From contig JAGKWO010000015.1 in assembly GCA_021151835.1 (NCBI GenBank), forward strand, positions 1-64,000: 64,000 nucleotides of DNA, in the 5' to 3' direction. The stretch is from Gammaproteobacteria bacterium. Lineage in GTDB: Bacteria > Pseudomonadota > Gammaproteobacteria > Pseudomonadales > Cellvibrionaceae. The position numbers were made by a program, and so were the translations under genes. Positions within the stretch are counted from its first letter, which is position 1; the number at the start of each line of letters is the position of its first letter. The notes beneath the pieces were generated by a model. That model searched no databases and was not told the origin of the DNA. It worked only from the letters and a program-made list of their open reading frames with translations. Below, piece by piece: positions 7,793 through 17,050 of the stretch.

Positions 7793-10089
7793 TCATCAAC
7801 CCCGGTAACCGGCTGACAAATAATTTTACCCAAACGGGGCAATGATTCTTTCTGTTCCGGCGCCGGGCTTACAGACAGTATGCAATCGCCCTCCTCCCAA
7901 TATAAACGCAAAGGTTCGGTTAATTGTTCGATATAAACTTCTCCATCCCAGCCCACAATAAATTCCTGCTCGACAATATCCGCTGTTAACACCGCACCAA
8001 CCGGCAACGGTTGCTGGTTGATATCGTAAGCATCAATTAATACTGATGCTAAAAATTTAACGGGGAACTGCACATGGATTCCGCCTTTGCGCTGCGGAAC
8101 AATTAATTGCTCTATTGCACTGACGGCAGCGTTGGGGGGTAATTGATCGGGATCTATCGAAATGCGATTTTCCAGGTGACTGTATAAATCCGGCACCAAT
8201 AATTTTCCATTAGCACCCGTGGTGCCGACCAGTTGATTGCCAATCATTACCGGGATATTCGATTGCGCCGCATCCACTAATGCAAATGCGTCGGTGATAA
8301 AGCGGCTGGAATAAATTTCGCTATCCATTGCAATGAATGCGCCGGTAACTCCGCCAGAATATTGCGTGCGCCCGTTGTTGTGCAACGCACTGGCTGATAA
8401 TTCATAATGGCGAGCTCGCCAATCCATAGCAGCATAAGCATTTTTTTCGGTTGAATCGTCCACCCCCATACGCCACCCCAAACCACCGGAATAGGGTGCA
8501 TTGGTCATAGCTTGAACCTGGGTGCGCCATGAATTGTCAATATCGCGCTGTGACCCCATGCTGGCTTGCCCGGCACGCCCTAATGGAACACTCAATGCGA
8601 GCGAAAAAATACTGCCTTTTTCACCGTACAGTTGACGATTAAGATTCGCAAACAATGTTAACCCCGAATTAAAATATCGATTCCATGAAAGCGTCGCAAA
8701 TTCGCGCGTGCCAACAATTTGTTCATTAACGCGAAAATATCCCAAATTAAAAGATCCCGCCCGCCGCTGATAAAATGAAAACGCCAATTGCCATTGCGAA
8801 TCGCGCACCGCTTCGGAATCCAGGTTACCCAAATCGCGAAAATCACCATGACGTTGCAGGTAACGGGCACTCATTCCCAAACGCTGCTGGCTGTAACTGT
8901 AAGCGATAGATTCTTGCCATCCGGTTTGCTGCAAATAATTGCTGGACGTATGTGAATATTCAACCACTCCCCAGTTGCCAGCCACCAACGACACACCGGC
9001 ACCAGCCAATTGCAAATCCTGCCCGCCCTGCACAAGGAATTGCGGAGTTAGCCAGGAATTTAAACCGTAACGAATACTACCGCTGTATACCGGATCATTT
9101 TCATAGCGATCAGAAGCAAAACCAAAATCCTCACGGCGAACACCGATAGTTACATCGTAATCCAACAGGCCCGGGGCCAGTATTTCACTCGCTATATAAA
9201 AATTAATTTTCTGCCGCGCCTGCTGGCCCTGGACATTGGTAGTAATTACTTCAGCTACACCGGCACCGGATAAAATCGGCATGGTATTAATTGAAAATGG
9301 CCCCGGATTGACTTCATCGCGCCAACGCAATTGATCATTTATCAAAAGGTCCACACTGCCAGGCAATGCGGATTCACCAAAAAATTCCGGTAACGGATAA
9401 GTAATTAAATTAGGATCCAATTCATAATCCCTGGCTACACGAATACCACCCATACGCACACTGCTACCCCAATTGGGAGTTGCATTAATAACATCCCCAA
9501 TCGTTACACCCCATAACCCGGCCTGATTATCGTGCTGGTAATAAGTTTCAAAACGCAAATACGATGGATTTTCACCAATAGCATTGCCATCGCGGGCAAG
9601 CCCCCGGTTAACCGCATAAAAATATTGATCAAACCAATAAAGCTCATGCCATACAGATGCTTGATGTGGCGCAGCCTCCTCATCCACCACCAAAAAATCA
9701 TAATTCAAAAAGGCGCCCGCATCGCGACGCGCATCGGCAATGGGTTCAGCCCTCGCCATGGCAGTCAGGCTTTGCAAGGGCAACGCGCTGCCGGGAACGG
9801 TCAAGAGGATTTGCTGCATGGTTTCATCGTAAATAACACTTGCGCCGGGGAACTCACTTAACAACAAGCGCTCGCCGTGCGGAAAATCCAGTTTTATTCC
9901 CAATGACTGAAGCTCTTCAGCCGCGACTTCCCAATCATTATCTTTTTGTGTCACCGCCAGGACCTGGGTGGTATTTTTTCCATTAACGATAAATTCAAGA
10001 TATAACACCCGTTGCGCCGATGCAGAAGAACAACACACCAGCAACAACATACAAACATATCGTAAACAGCGCTTGTCATTGCGCGGCAA
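7789..10089 (-). CDS. Fimbrial outer-membrane usher (PapC/CsuD-like)
   Basis: About 766 residues. The PapC fold is visible: N-terminal domain (FIVNGKNTTQVLAV), the barrel with GSVDLLINDQLRWRDEVNPGPFSINTMPILSGAG.AEV near the plug region, and C-terminal domains with a GANGKLLVPDLYSH segment and a final GQIICQP-like strand (GKIICQPVTG). It forms the secretion pore for pilus subunits. The start is uncertain: an ATG at 10164 would add 25 residues before the signal peptide; a TTG at 10089, preceded by GGGAG, gives a normal basic n-region and the hydrophobic core MLLLVCCSSASA. I favour the TTG. It overlaps the chaperone gene by about 14 bases. Confidence 0.88.
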   Translation of the reverse strand: MPRNDKRCLRYVCMLLLVCCSSASAQRVLYLEFIVNGKNTTQVLAVTQKDNDWEVAAEELQSLGIKLDFPHGERLLLSEFPGASVIYDETMQQILLTVPGSALPLQSLTAMARAEPIADARRDAGAFLNYDFLVVDEEAAPHQASVWHELYWFDQYFYAVNRGLARDGNAIGENPSYLRFETYYQHDNQAGLWGVTIGDVINATPNWGSSVRMGGIRVARDYELDPNLITYPLPEFFGESALPGSVDLLINDQLRWRDEVNPGPFSINTMPILSGAGVAEVITTNVQGQQARQKINFYIASEILAPGLLDYDVTIGVRREDFGFASDRYENDPVYSGSIRYGLNSWLTPQFLVQGGQDLQLAGAGVSLVAGNWGVVEYSHTSSNYLQQTGWQESIAYSYSQQRLGMSARYLQRHGDFRDLGNLDSEAVRDSQWQLAFSFYQRRAGSFNLGYFRVNEQIVGTREFATLSWNRYFNSGLTLFANLNRQLYGEKGSIFSLALSVPLGRAGQASMGSQRDIDNSWRTQVQAMTNAPYSGGLGWRMGVDDSTEKNAYAAMDWRARHYELSASALHNNGRTQYSGGVTGAFIAMDSEIYSSRFITDAFALVDAAQSNIPVMIGNQLVGTTGANGKLLVPDLYSHLENRISIDPDQLPPNAAVSAIEQLIVPQRKGGIHVQFPVKFLASVLIDAYDINQQPLPVGAVLTADIVEQEFIVGWDGEVYIEQLTEPLRLYWEEGDCILSVSPAPEQKESLPRLGKIICQPVTGVDE

Positions 10090-10828
10090 TTTCCAGCTCC
10101 CGGCGATCCTGCTCAAATACGATCCGCGCTTTACTATCCTGCAATGCCTTCCATTGGTTTTCATTCAATGGCCATTGGCGATTTGCTCCCACTAATACGT
10201 AGCCCAACAGCCCTTCGCTGATCAGCGTTTCCCTGGCAACATCGCCCTGCACAATTTTAACTTTACTTAAACGTGCGTTAAGTTTGCCGCTATTAGTAAT
10301 TTCCAATGCTTTTTCAGGCTCGCTTACCAAACGATAACGTAAGCCGGTTGCCATTTCATTCTGGCGCTGCAAAATTGATTTTTGTAAATAATCATCCGGA
10401 ACCCCGACAAACAACGGCAAGGAGTAACGCATTTGAAAATTCAGGGCAGAACCTTCCAATCTTGTACTGACCGGAATTTCATCAATGATTAATCGATAAC
10501 TACGTTCTTCCGAAATATTGGTAATGACACCTTTGCGGTTAATTACGCGAAATACTTGCTGCGTACCGGGTTTAACCGTCACCAGTGGAGGACTTACAAC
10601 GAGATCATCTTGCGCTTCATATTGATCGAGATTTTCATCTTGCCGCCAGGATAAAACCCGTGCCTGCAACACCAATTCTTCTTTGGCGCTATTATTTTTT
10701 ACCCATACCATGGTGGCAGAGGCGGGAGCGTCGATGCGAGGATTAATTGGCCATACGGCGAGACTGGCTGCATGGCCGGGGGCAGAGAATAAAATAATTA
10801 ACAACAATCCAATACGCAGGTTGCCCAT
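10076..10828 (-). CDS. Periplasmic fimbrial chaperone (PapD/CsuC-like)
   Basis: About 250 residues with a signal peptide ending at GHAAS. The PapD fold shows in ASLAVWPINPRIDAPA at the mature N-terminus, the strand ending VVSPPLVTVKPGTQQVFRVI with the conserved Pro-rich and QxxR pattern, and SYRLIIDEIP in the F1-G1 region. It binds SCPU subunits in the periplasm and delivers them to the usher. An ATG at 10840 is an alternative start; the one at 10828 has GGA seven bases upstream. It lies between two subunit genes and the usher, the normal Csu order. Confidence 0.88.
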   Translation of the reverse strand: MGNLRIGLLLIILFSAPGHAASLAVWPINPRIDAPASATMVWVKNNSAKEELVLQARVLSWRQDENLDQYEAQDDLVVSPPLVTVKPGTQQVFRVINRKGVITNISEERSYRLIIDEIPVSTRLEGSALNFQMRYSLPLFVGVPDDYLQKSILQRQNEMATGLRYRLVSEPEKALEITNSGKLNARLSKVKIVQGDVARETLISEGLLGYVLVGANRQWPLNENQWKALQDSKARIVFEQDRRELEIAAQ

Positions 10829-10880
10829 AACATTGTCCATTCTGTTTATTGTTAATTTGTGGTGTAAAACCACGCGGCCA

Positions 10881-11405
10881 TCAGTAGCTCAATGTTACTA
10901 AAACCTGATCGCTGTAATTGCCATGCGCGGGTGTGGCCTGAACGGGAACACGCCCATATACAGGAAATGTTTTTGTTAAATCATCATTCAACAAAATTGA
11001 AACACCAGTAACATCATCCCACACCGTGGTGCGAGCTGCTGAAGTATAAAGCTGGTAAGTAAGCAAGCTGGAGCCGGTGGTCAAGCGCATCTTGCGATTA
11101 TTTACACCGGTGCCGTACAAACCGGCTCCGAGTGTAATTTTTGCAGTTGTTCCCGGTGTGCAACGCAATTGGATACTCCCACTACCAACACCGGTACTTA
11201 CTTCGGTCACGCTATTAGTCGCGTAGATACTGCCAAAATTTAAAGTGCCTACATTAACGCCATTACTGGCACTACTATTTAGCAAACAGCCATTAACAAT
11301 CTGAATACGAATTTGCGTTGCCGTTGCATTGAGAATTTGATCATTGGCAGACCAAACAGGGAATGCATAAAAAATTAAAAAAAAAGGGATGTGCCTGGCC
11401 ATCAT
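10881..11405 (-). CDS. Spore coat U domain pilus subunit
   Basis: 174 residues: signal peptide ending at WSAN, then one SCPU domain with the family marks NGCLLNSSASNGVNVGTLNFGSI near the N-terminus, GSGSIQLRC in the middle and GNYSDQVLVTLSY at the C-terminus. The Cys pair would form the subunit disulfide. It is the second gene of the operon, 23 bases after the subunit at 11428 and 53 bases before the chaperone start. It is similar to that first subunit and is probably a minor or adaptor subunit. The start is at either of two adjacent ATG codons (11405 or 11402). Confidence 0.85.
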   Translation of the reverse strand: MMARHIPFFLIFYAFPVWSANDQILNATATQIRIQIVNGCLLNSSASNGVNVGTLNFGSIYATNSVTEVSTGVGSGSIQLRCTPGTTAKITLGAGLYGTGVNNRKMRLTTGSSLLTYQLYTSAARTTVWDDVTGVSILLNDDLTKTFPVYGRVPVQATPAHGNYSDQVLVTLSY

Positions 11406-11427
11406 TAATATCTACCGCCTGCCATGT

Positions 11428-11958
11428 TTACCAGGTAATTACCACTTGCACAGTATCGTTGTATGTGCCTGATGTAATTCCACTCTGCCCGCCAGGAATG
11501 CGGCCATAAACATTAAAGGTATCTGGTGAGCCTGTAGCAGTGGTTGTTAACGGACTCGCATTACTCCAGGGAATTGTGCGTGCTGCATTTTGATAAAGCG
11601 CGTAGGTAAGGAGAATTGATGCATTACCCGCATTTGCCATTGCGCGAGTACCACCAGCGAAGTGCTGGCCATTATCCAATGAAATAGAAAAACTGGTTCC
11701 ACCGGAGCATTCCATCACTATGCTGCCACTGCCATTACCCGTTGTTTGTGCATCGACATTCTGTGCATTGATGGTATTGATGCTACCAAAATTCAACGAG
11801 CCAAAATTCACAACACCCGCAGTGACATTTGAATTATTAACCTGGCAACCTGCCCCGATTATCGCAGTTACTCCCAAGGTTCCATTTACAGTTGCTGCCT
11901 GACTGGATGAAGCAATAAAAAAAACAATTGTGCTTGTTAGTGCCAACAAATATTTCAT
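11428..11958 (-). CDS. Spore coat U domain pilus subunit, first gene of the operon
   Basis: 176 residues from the ATG at 11958, which has AAGGAG eight bases upstream; a reading from 11979 would begin inside the leader. Signal peptide ends at SQA (about residue 22), followed by an SCPU domain with GAGCQVNNSNVTAGVVNFGSL, GSGSIVMECSGG and the C-terminal GTYNDTVQVVITW strand. As the promoter-proximal subunit it is the likely major pilin of the Csu-like fibre (CsuA/B position). These pili act in attachment and biofilm growth on surfaces in Acinetobacter and pseudomonads; that role is inferred here. Confidence 0.86.
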   Translation of the reverse strand: MKYLLALTSTIVFFIASSSQAATVNGTLGVTAIIGAGCQVNNSNVTAGVVNFGSLNFGSINTINAQNVDAQTTGNGSGSIVMECSGGTSFSISLDNGQHFAGGTRAMANAGNASILLTYALYQNAARTIPWSNASPLTTTATGSPDTFNVYGRIPGGQSGITSGTYNDTVQVVITW

Positions 11959-12409
11959 CTCAAACTCCTTATACATCAAATGATTTTGTCACTCCAATAA
12001 ACAGGTTAGCTCCTCAACAACATACGCGCTTTAGAAAAAAACGCTATTACATGGATATTACACAAGGAATTATTTTTTTCCTCCCACCGTTTATACCTAT
12101 TCCAGAATAACAGCGGCATAAAAATAACCAAATTTTATTAAAAATGATTTTGTCGTTTCGTTCTGCACATAAATTTAAAATTTGTTAATGTTTGAGTTAC
12201 GAATATTTTCACTGTTGCTTTCATAACAAATTTGCTTTTGCACTTATAAAAAACTTCGCCAGTTAATGATTAAAAAATTCATATCACTTCATTAACTACC
12301 CAATATTTATTCACCCGATTTCACTTCGTTTTTTGCGCGACACATAAAGTCACTTAATTGCCCATCAAGTAAATTATTGCGCCAGTCCACATATCTCCAA
12401 CTGCACTTA

Positions 12410-12424
12410 TGAAAATAATTCTCA
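12410..12424 (+). promoter_or_regulatory. Fur box (upstream copy)
   Basis: TGAAAATAATTCTCA matches the 7-1-7 Fur consensus TGATAATNATTATCA at 12 of 14 fixed positions. It lies 18 bases upstream of the -35 element of the promoter at 12442. Confidence 0.6.
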
Positions 12425-12441
12425 TTAGATAAATAATTGCA

Positions 12442-12470
12442 TTGACTTGAGCTCTCACACAAATGATAAT
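12442..12470 (+). promoter_or_regulatory. Sigma-70 type promoter
   Basis: TTGACT (12442-12447), a 17-base spacer and GATAAT (12465-12470). Both hexamers match consensus at five of six positions. The expected start of transcription is near 12477, giving a leader of about 50 bases before the gene at 12526. Confidence 0.7.
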
Positions 12471-12478
12471 TAATCTCA
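12464..12478 (+). promoter_or_regulatory. Fur box overlapping the -10 element
   Basis: TGATAATTAATCTCA matches the 7-1-7 Fur consensus at 12 of 14 fixed positions and covers the -10 hexamer and likely start site, where Fur-iron would block transcription. Confidence 0.65.
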
Positions 12479-12525
12479 TTTAAGCTGCTTTCTATAGTAC
12501 GGATCATTCCACAGAGGATTTGCTT

Positions 12526-12876
12526 ATGAATTCCTGGCTCTTATCCACCGCAGGTTCGGGAGCACTATTGATTGGACTGGCTGTTGTGATTATCGCTAGC
12601 GCACTGCTGTATCGGGCCTGGCGGCGATCCGGGCGCAATTGGTCGTTCATCAGCATCGGCTGGGGCGCATTATTGTTAGTTCACTGGCCGCTTGGATTAG
12701 CCCTGGGTTTTGATCGGGGATGGGCGGTTGCCGCCATATTGCCCGGGTTCATCGCCCTGCTATGGATAGGCATAACTACCCCCTGGCACCATTGGCGTAA
12801 ACAGAGCAAGCACAAGCCGGAAACAAGCACCAGCCCCATCATTAGCCCTCCGGTTACGGCACCACCCCCGTTTTAA
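12526..12876 (+). CDS. Small membrane protein, probably iron-regulated
   Basis: 116 residues from the ATG at 12526 with AGAGGA seven bases upstream. Three hydrophobic helices (about residues 13-30, 43-62, 68-85) are followed by a basic and then Pro/Ser/Thr-rich cytoplasmic tail ending in three Pro residues. It resembles the small multi-span proteins encoded in iron-uptake operons with PepSY proteins, but here stands alone. Two Fur boxes around its promoter suggest expression under iron limitation. No enzyme motif is visible; the iron-uptake link is inferred from regulation, not from the chain itself. Confidence 0.68.
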   Translation: MNSWLLSTAGSGALLIGLAVVIIASALLYRAWRRSGRNWSFISIGWGALLLVHWPLGLALGFDRGWAVAAILPGFIALLWIGITTPWHHWRKQSKHKPETSTSPIISPPVTAPPPF

Positions 12877-13197
12877 CCAGACAGGTCTGAGTACAGATTC
12901 GGTTAGGCATGTGTTATTGGCGCCCCAACGTTTAAAAAATGCGGTTTCTATGCGGCCGGGGCGAAACGTCCACCCCTGATTATGATTTATTCATTCCTTT
13001 AAATTCCTTTCACAATAACGGATACCCTGACTCAATAGCCGGAGTCTGGACTCGATAATCCGTTGCTGAACCCAGGCTGCGCTACGGCAACACCAGAATC
13101 GGGAATAGGTAAACATCACTCAAACAACCTTTACCCCCCCCTAAATTCCCGTAGAATGGCGGCCTATTTTTGACTCTGATTACCCCGGTTATAACCT
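12877..13197. other. Intergenic region upstream of mutS
   Basis: 321 bases with no open frame of note and no clear RNA structure. It contains a C-rich run (13135-13141) shortly before mutS. The mutS promoter is presumably here but was not resolved. Confidence 0.45.
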
Positions 13198-15861
13198 ATG
13201 TCCAGCACCCTCGAAGCCAATGACAGCCACACCCCCATGATGCAGCAATACCTGCGCATCAAAGCCCAGCATAAAGATGAACTGGTGTTTTATCGCATGG
13301 GTGACTTTTATGAGCTGTTCTTTGACGATGCCAAAAAGGCCTCGGAGCTGCTGGATGTCACCCTCACGGCCCGTGGAAAATCGAATGGTGAACCAATTCC
13401 TATGGCCGGAATTCCGTTCCATGCCGCTGATGGCTATCTGGCCAAATTGGTAAAAGCGGGCGTATCCGTCGCTATTTGTGAACAAATTGGCGACCCGGCA
13501 ACCAGCAAGGGTCCTGTTGAACGCAAAGTCATGCGTATTGTTACCCCGGGAACGGTGAGCGATGAGGCACTGCTCGATTCACGGCGCGATAACTTATTGG
13601 TGGCCCTGCACCAGTCAGGCGAGACCTTTGGTATTGCATCATTGGATATGGCGAGCGGTCGCTTCCTGGTGCTGGAAGTCGAAGGCCTCGAATCAGCCCT
13701 CGGCGAGTTGCAGCGCTTAAGCCCGGCGGAATTGTTGGTTAGCGACCATATCACCACACCGGCGCTGGTGGAAAATCGTAAAGGTTTACGCCGTCGCGGC
13801 CCTTGGGAGTTTGACCTGGAAACGGCCGAGCGTTTATTAATCCAGCAATTTGCAACCAAGGACCTCGCCGGTTTTGGTTGCGATCATTTAAAAGCTGCCA
13901 TCTGCGCTGCGGGCTGTTTATTAAGTTATGCGCGTGAAACCCAGCGCACTGCCCTGCCTCATGTACGCAGCCTCGCCCATGAAAATCGCGATGAAGCTGT
14001 AATTATGGATGCGGCTACACGCCGCAACCTGGAGCTGGATACAAACCTGAATGGTGGCGATGAGCACACCTTATTTTCTGTTCTGAATCGTGCCGCGACC
14101 AGTATGGGCAGCCGTTTGTTGCGCCGCTGGTTGAATCGCCCCTTGCGCGATCTGGATTTATTAATTGGCCGCCAGGATGCCATTGCCGAATTACAACACA
14201 ATTACGCCTTTGAAGTTTTTAACGGAATTTTAAAACGCGTTGGCGATATGGAACGTATCCTGGGCCGGCTCGCATTGCGTTCGGCGCGTCCGCGCGATTT
14301 GTCGCGCTTGTTAATGTCGATTGCAACCTACCCCGAATTGCAAAACGAATTAGCCAACAAAAAATCTCCGCAATTAAAAAATCTCGCCCAACAAATTTCC
14401 ACTTTCCCTGCGCTGGTGGATTTATTATCGCGCGCAATTATTGAAAATCCGCCGGTGGTGATTCGCGATGGGGGAGTAATCGCGGAAGGTTACGATGCGG
14501 AACTGGATGACCTGCGCAACATAAGCACCAATGCCGGCCAATATTTATTGGACCTGGAAACACGTGAACGCGAGCGCACGGGCATTCCCACCTTAAAAGT
14601 GGGTTACAACCGCGTGCATGGTTATTTTATTGAATTGACGTCGGCGCAATCAGAAAAAGCGCCCGCAGATTATATTCGTCGCCAGACCCTTAAAAATGCC
14701 GAGCGTTACATCACGCCGGAATTAAAGGAATTCGAAGATAAAGCACTCTCTGCACAAAGCCGGGCACTGGCTCGTGAAAAAGCCCTTTACGAAGAATTGA
14801 TTGATACGTTGAATGCGCAACTAATTCCGCTGCAGGACTCAGCCAATGCAGTGGCAGAACTGGATGTGATTGCAACCTTGTCGGAACGCGCTGATGCACT
14901 CGGTTTTTGCAAACCGGCCCTATCGCTTGTTGCAGGAATCCATATCACTGGTGGCCGTCATCCGGTTGTCGAGCAAGTGACCAGCGCGCCGTTTGTTCCA
15001 AACGACCTGGAGTTTAATCCGCAGCGCCATATGTTAATTATCACCGGCCCCAATATGGGCGGTAAATCGACCTACATGCGGCAAGCAGCATTGATTACCT
15101 TGCTCGCGCATATCGGGAGTTTTGTGCCGGCACAAGCAGCAGCGATAGGAATTGTTGATCGGATTTTCACCCGCATAGGTTCATCGGATGACCTCGCTGG
15201 TGGCCGTTCAACATTTATGGTGGAGATGACCGAGACCGCAAATATTTTGCACAATGCCACCGCGCGCAGTTTGGTGTTAATGGATGAAATCGGTCGCGGC
15301 ACCAGTACGTTTGATGGATTGTCTTTGGCGTGGGCATGCGCCAAACATCTCGCCGAAAAAGTGCGAGCATTTACATTATTTGCCACCCATTATTTTGAAA
15401 TCACAACCCTGCCAGAAACGGTTTCCGGTATCGTCAACGTGCATTTAAACGCGACAGAACACAAAGACAATATTGTGTTCCTGCATAAAGTTCAGGAAGG
15501 TCCTGCCAGCAAGAGTTATGGTTTACAGGTAGCAAAATTAGCAGGCATTCCCACTGTCGTATTGGACGAAGCCCGGCAGCAATTGCATTTACTTGAAAAT
15601 GGTGAACATCCACACTCAATTAAATCGACGCCCGCACCCATCACCCCCCTTGTCATTGAACAAACGCAAACTGTTATAACTGCGCCGGAAAATTCTGTTG
15701 CACCTGCAACAACAGATTCACCACAACAATCCGGTTTATTTGATACGCTGCCGAACCCTGCGCTGGATGCATTGCGAAAAATTAATCCGGATAACCTTTC
15801 TCCACGCGAAGCGCTTGAGCAGCTATATCGCTTGAAAGAACTGTATTCACGGGGAAAATAA
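13198..15861 (+). CDS. mutS: DNA mismatch repair protein MutS
   Basis: 887 residues, normal for bacterial MutS. The mismatch-reading Phe-x-Glu motif is at residues 37-39 (GDFYELF). The ATPase has Walker A GPNMGGKST near residue 617, the Walker B region LVLMDEIGRGTSTFDGLSLAWA, and the FATHYFE switch. The C-terminal part (about 800-887) carries a linker and the LSPREALEQLYRLKEL segment used for tetramer formation and beta-clamp contact. It recognises mispairs and recruits MutL. It is followed by fdxA, the same gene pair as in Pseudomonas. It stands alone with its own promoter region. Confidence 0.98.
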   Translation: MSSTLEANDSHTPMMQQYLRIKAQHKDELVFYRMGDFYELFFDDAKKASELLDVTLTARGKSNGEPIPMAGIPFHAADGYLAKLVKAGVSVAICEQIGDPATSKGPVERKVMRIVTPGTVSDEALLDSRRDNLLVALHQSGETFGIASLDMASGRFLVLEVEGLESALGELQRLSPAELLVSDHITTPALVENRKGLRRRGPWEFDLETAERLLIQQFATKDLAGFGCDHLKAAICAAGCLLSYARETQRTALPHVRSLAHENRDEAVIMDAATRRNLELDTNLNGGDEHTLFSVLNRAATSMGSRLLRRWLNRPLRDLDLLIGRQDAIAELQHNYAFEVFNGILKRVGDMERILGRLALRSARPRDLSRLLMSIATYPELQNELANKKSPQLKNLAQQISTFPALVDLLSRAIIENPPVVIRDGGVIAEGYDAELDDLRNISTNAGQYLLDLETRERERTGIPTLKVGYNRVHGYFIELTSAQSEKAPADYIRRQTLKNAERYITPELKEFEDKALSAQSRALAREKALYEELIDTLNAQLIPLQDSANAVAELDVIATLSERADALGFCKPALSLVAGIHITGGRHPVVEQVTSAPFVPNDLEFNPQRHMLIITGPNMGGKSTYMRQAALITLLAHIGSFVPAQAAAIGIVDRIFTRIGSSDDLAGGRSTFMVEMTETANILHNATARSLVLMDEIGRGTSTFDGLSLAWACAKHLAEKVRAFTLFATHYFEITTLPETVSGIVNVHLNATEHKDNIVFLHKVQEGPASKSYGLQVAKLAGIPTVVLDEARQQLHLLENGEHPHSIKSTPAPITPLVIEQTQTVITAPENSVAPATTDSPQQSGLFDTLPNPALDALRKINPDNLSPREALEQLYRLKELYSRGK

Positions 15862-16089
15862 TACGGCAGGAAAACCCTTCGGTACCGTGCGCCAATCAAA
15901 CGGGCCTTTGCTTAAAAAGAAACGTTCTCAATTGCAGCCTGTGCCGTAATTTGAAGCGGTTTTCTCCGGTTATTCACGGCAAAAAAGCCTACCCAAACCG
16001 GGCCGGGCTGTTTAGAATGCGCGCTCTTGCGCTGTGCCGTTTACCAGTGCGCGTTGATTATCGAATTCTGTTACTTGTGGGAGTCTCCT

Positions 16090-16413
16090 ATGACGTTTGT
16101 AGTTGGGGAAAATTGCATCAAATGTAAACACACTGATTGTGTGGAAGTTTGCCCGGTAGATTGCTTCTATGAAGGCCCCAATTTTCTGGTGATTCACCCG
16201 GACGAATGTATTGACTGCGCCCTGTGCGAGCCAGAGTGCCCGGTAGGTGCCATCTTCTCTGAAGATGAATTGCCGGAAGACCAGGCGGTATTCCTTGAGT
16301 TGAATGCCGAGTTGGCACAGGTGTGGCCAAACATTACCGAAATGAAAGAAGCTCCCGCAGACCACGCCGATTGGGATGGTGTCCCCGGAAAGTTGCAACA
16401 TCTGGAGCGTTAA
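16090..16413 (+). CDS. fdxA: 7Fe ferredoxin FdxA
   Basis: 107 residues from the ATG at 16090; a longer reading has no support. Cys at 9, 12, 17, 21 and 25, then 40, 43, 46 and 50 reproduce the pattern of Azotobacter ferredoxin I: one [3Fe-4S] and one [4Fe-4S] cluster, with a long C-terminal extension (about residues 60-107) typical of this family. It is a low-potential electron carrier in the cytoplasm; its partners are not shown by context. It lies downstream of mutS as in pseudomonads and ends in a strong terminator. Confidence 0.96.
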   Translation: MTFVVGENCIKCKHTDCVEVCPVDCFYEGPNFLVIHPDECIDCALCEPECPVGAIFSEDELPEDQAVFLELNAELAQVWPNITEMKEAPADHADWDGVPGKLQHLER

Positions 16414-16431
16414 TCGCCAGCCTCCTGCTAA

Positions 16432-16457
16432 AAACCGCGCACTGCGCGGTTTTTTTT
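16432..16457 (+). terminator. Terminator after fdxA
   Basis: AAACCGCGC and GCGCGGTTT arms with a three-base loop, then a run of T. Nineteen bases after the fdxA stop. Confidence 0.92.
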
Positions 16458-16660
16458 CGCCTGCTGTTTGCCGGGCGCCCGCAATTGATGGGGTGACATA
16501 CCTTGATGCACTCAGCTGAAGCCAATGTGGTGAAATGGCCAACCGATCACTGGCTATTTTGCCCCCTGTGCTACACTCAGAAAGGTTTTAACTGGCCTGG
16601 AAATCTGCATCACCTGCAGTACTGATAACAAGCACAACTATCAATAACGAGGAATAAGCC

Positions 16661-16969
16661 ATGGGGATTAACGATAAGCCTTACAGCGAAAAACGCGATT
16701 TTATCCGCATGAAAATCGGCGCCCCCTTAAATGCCAAACTGGCAGCAGAATCACAGACTATTGAAGGCTTGTGCCTGGACCTGAGTGGCGGCGGCCTGCA
16801 GGTAGAAACCAAACACACATTGGCGGTGGGCACTGAAGTTGAAGTTGAAGTTTCTTCCGATCACGGCCATAACCCGACACTTAAAGCGAAAACACGCGTT
16901 GTCCGCGCCACCGTTAACGAAGCTGGCGATCATGTCCTGGGCCTGGAGATCATTCAGATACTGGTCTGA
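16661..16969 (+). CDS. PilZ domain protein, c-di-GMP binding
   Basis: 102 residues with GAGGA before the ATG. The N-terminal arginine motif is KRDFIRMK (R12 to R16 region) and the second motif is DLSGGGLQ, the usual D/NxSxxG. Together they bind c-di-GMP. The rest is a six-stranded PilZ barrel and no other domain is present, so it is a stand-alone effector. Such proteins control motility, exopolysaccharide or attachment through partner proteins. It may link c-di-GMP to the pilus genes nearby, but nothing in the sequence shows that directly. Confidence 0.9.
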   Translation: MGINDKPYSEKRDFIRMKIGAPLNAKLAAESQTIEGLCLDLSGGGLQVETKHTLAVGTEVEVEVSSDHGHNPTLKAKTRVVRATVNEAGDHVLGLEIIQILV

Positions 16970-16989
16970 TCCAACCGGTAAAAACAACA

Positions 16990-17010
16990 ACGGCTACGTT
17001 AAGTAGCCGT
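16990..17010 (-). terminator. Terminator between PilZ gene and mlaA
   Basis: ACGGCTAC and GTAGCCGT arms with a five-base loop. The U-rich side (TTGTTGTTTTTA) follows on the minus strand, so it mainly ends mlaA; it lies between convergent genes. Confidence 0.75.
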
Positions 17011-17050
17011 TAGCGGTCAATCTTCCGCACTTATCCTTTCTGATTGCAAT

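Larger units (their letters stand above)
11959..12525. other. AT-rich intergenic region between the pilus operon and a Fur-type promoter
   Basis: 567 bases. It must hold the minus-strand promoter of the Csu-like operon, but no single convincing -35/-10 pair was picked out among the many AT runs (12040-12300). Its right end holds the plus-strand promoter and two Fur-box matches listed separately. No RNA gene was seen. Confidence 0.5.

Noticed and set aside
12307..12507. 66-codon minus-strand frame between the pilus operon and the Fur-type promoter
   Set aside because: It overlaps both Fur boxes and the -35/-10 pair, has no ribosome site and no protein-like composition.
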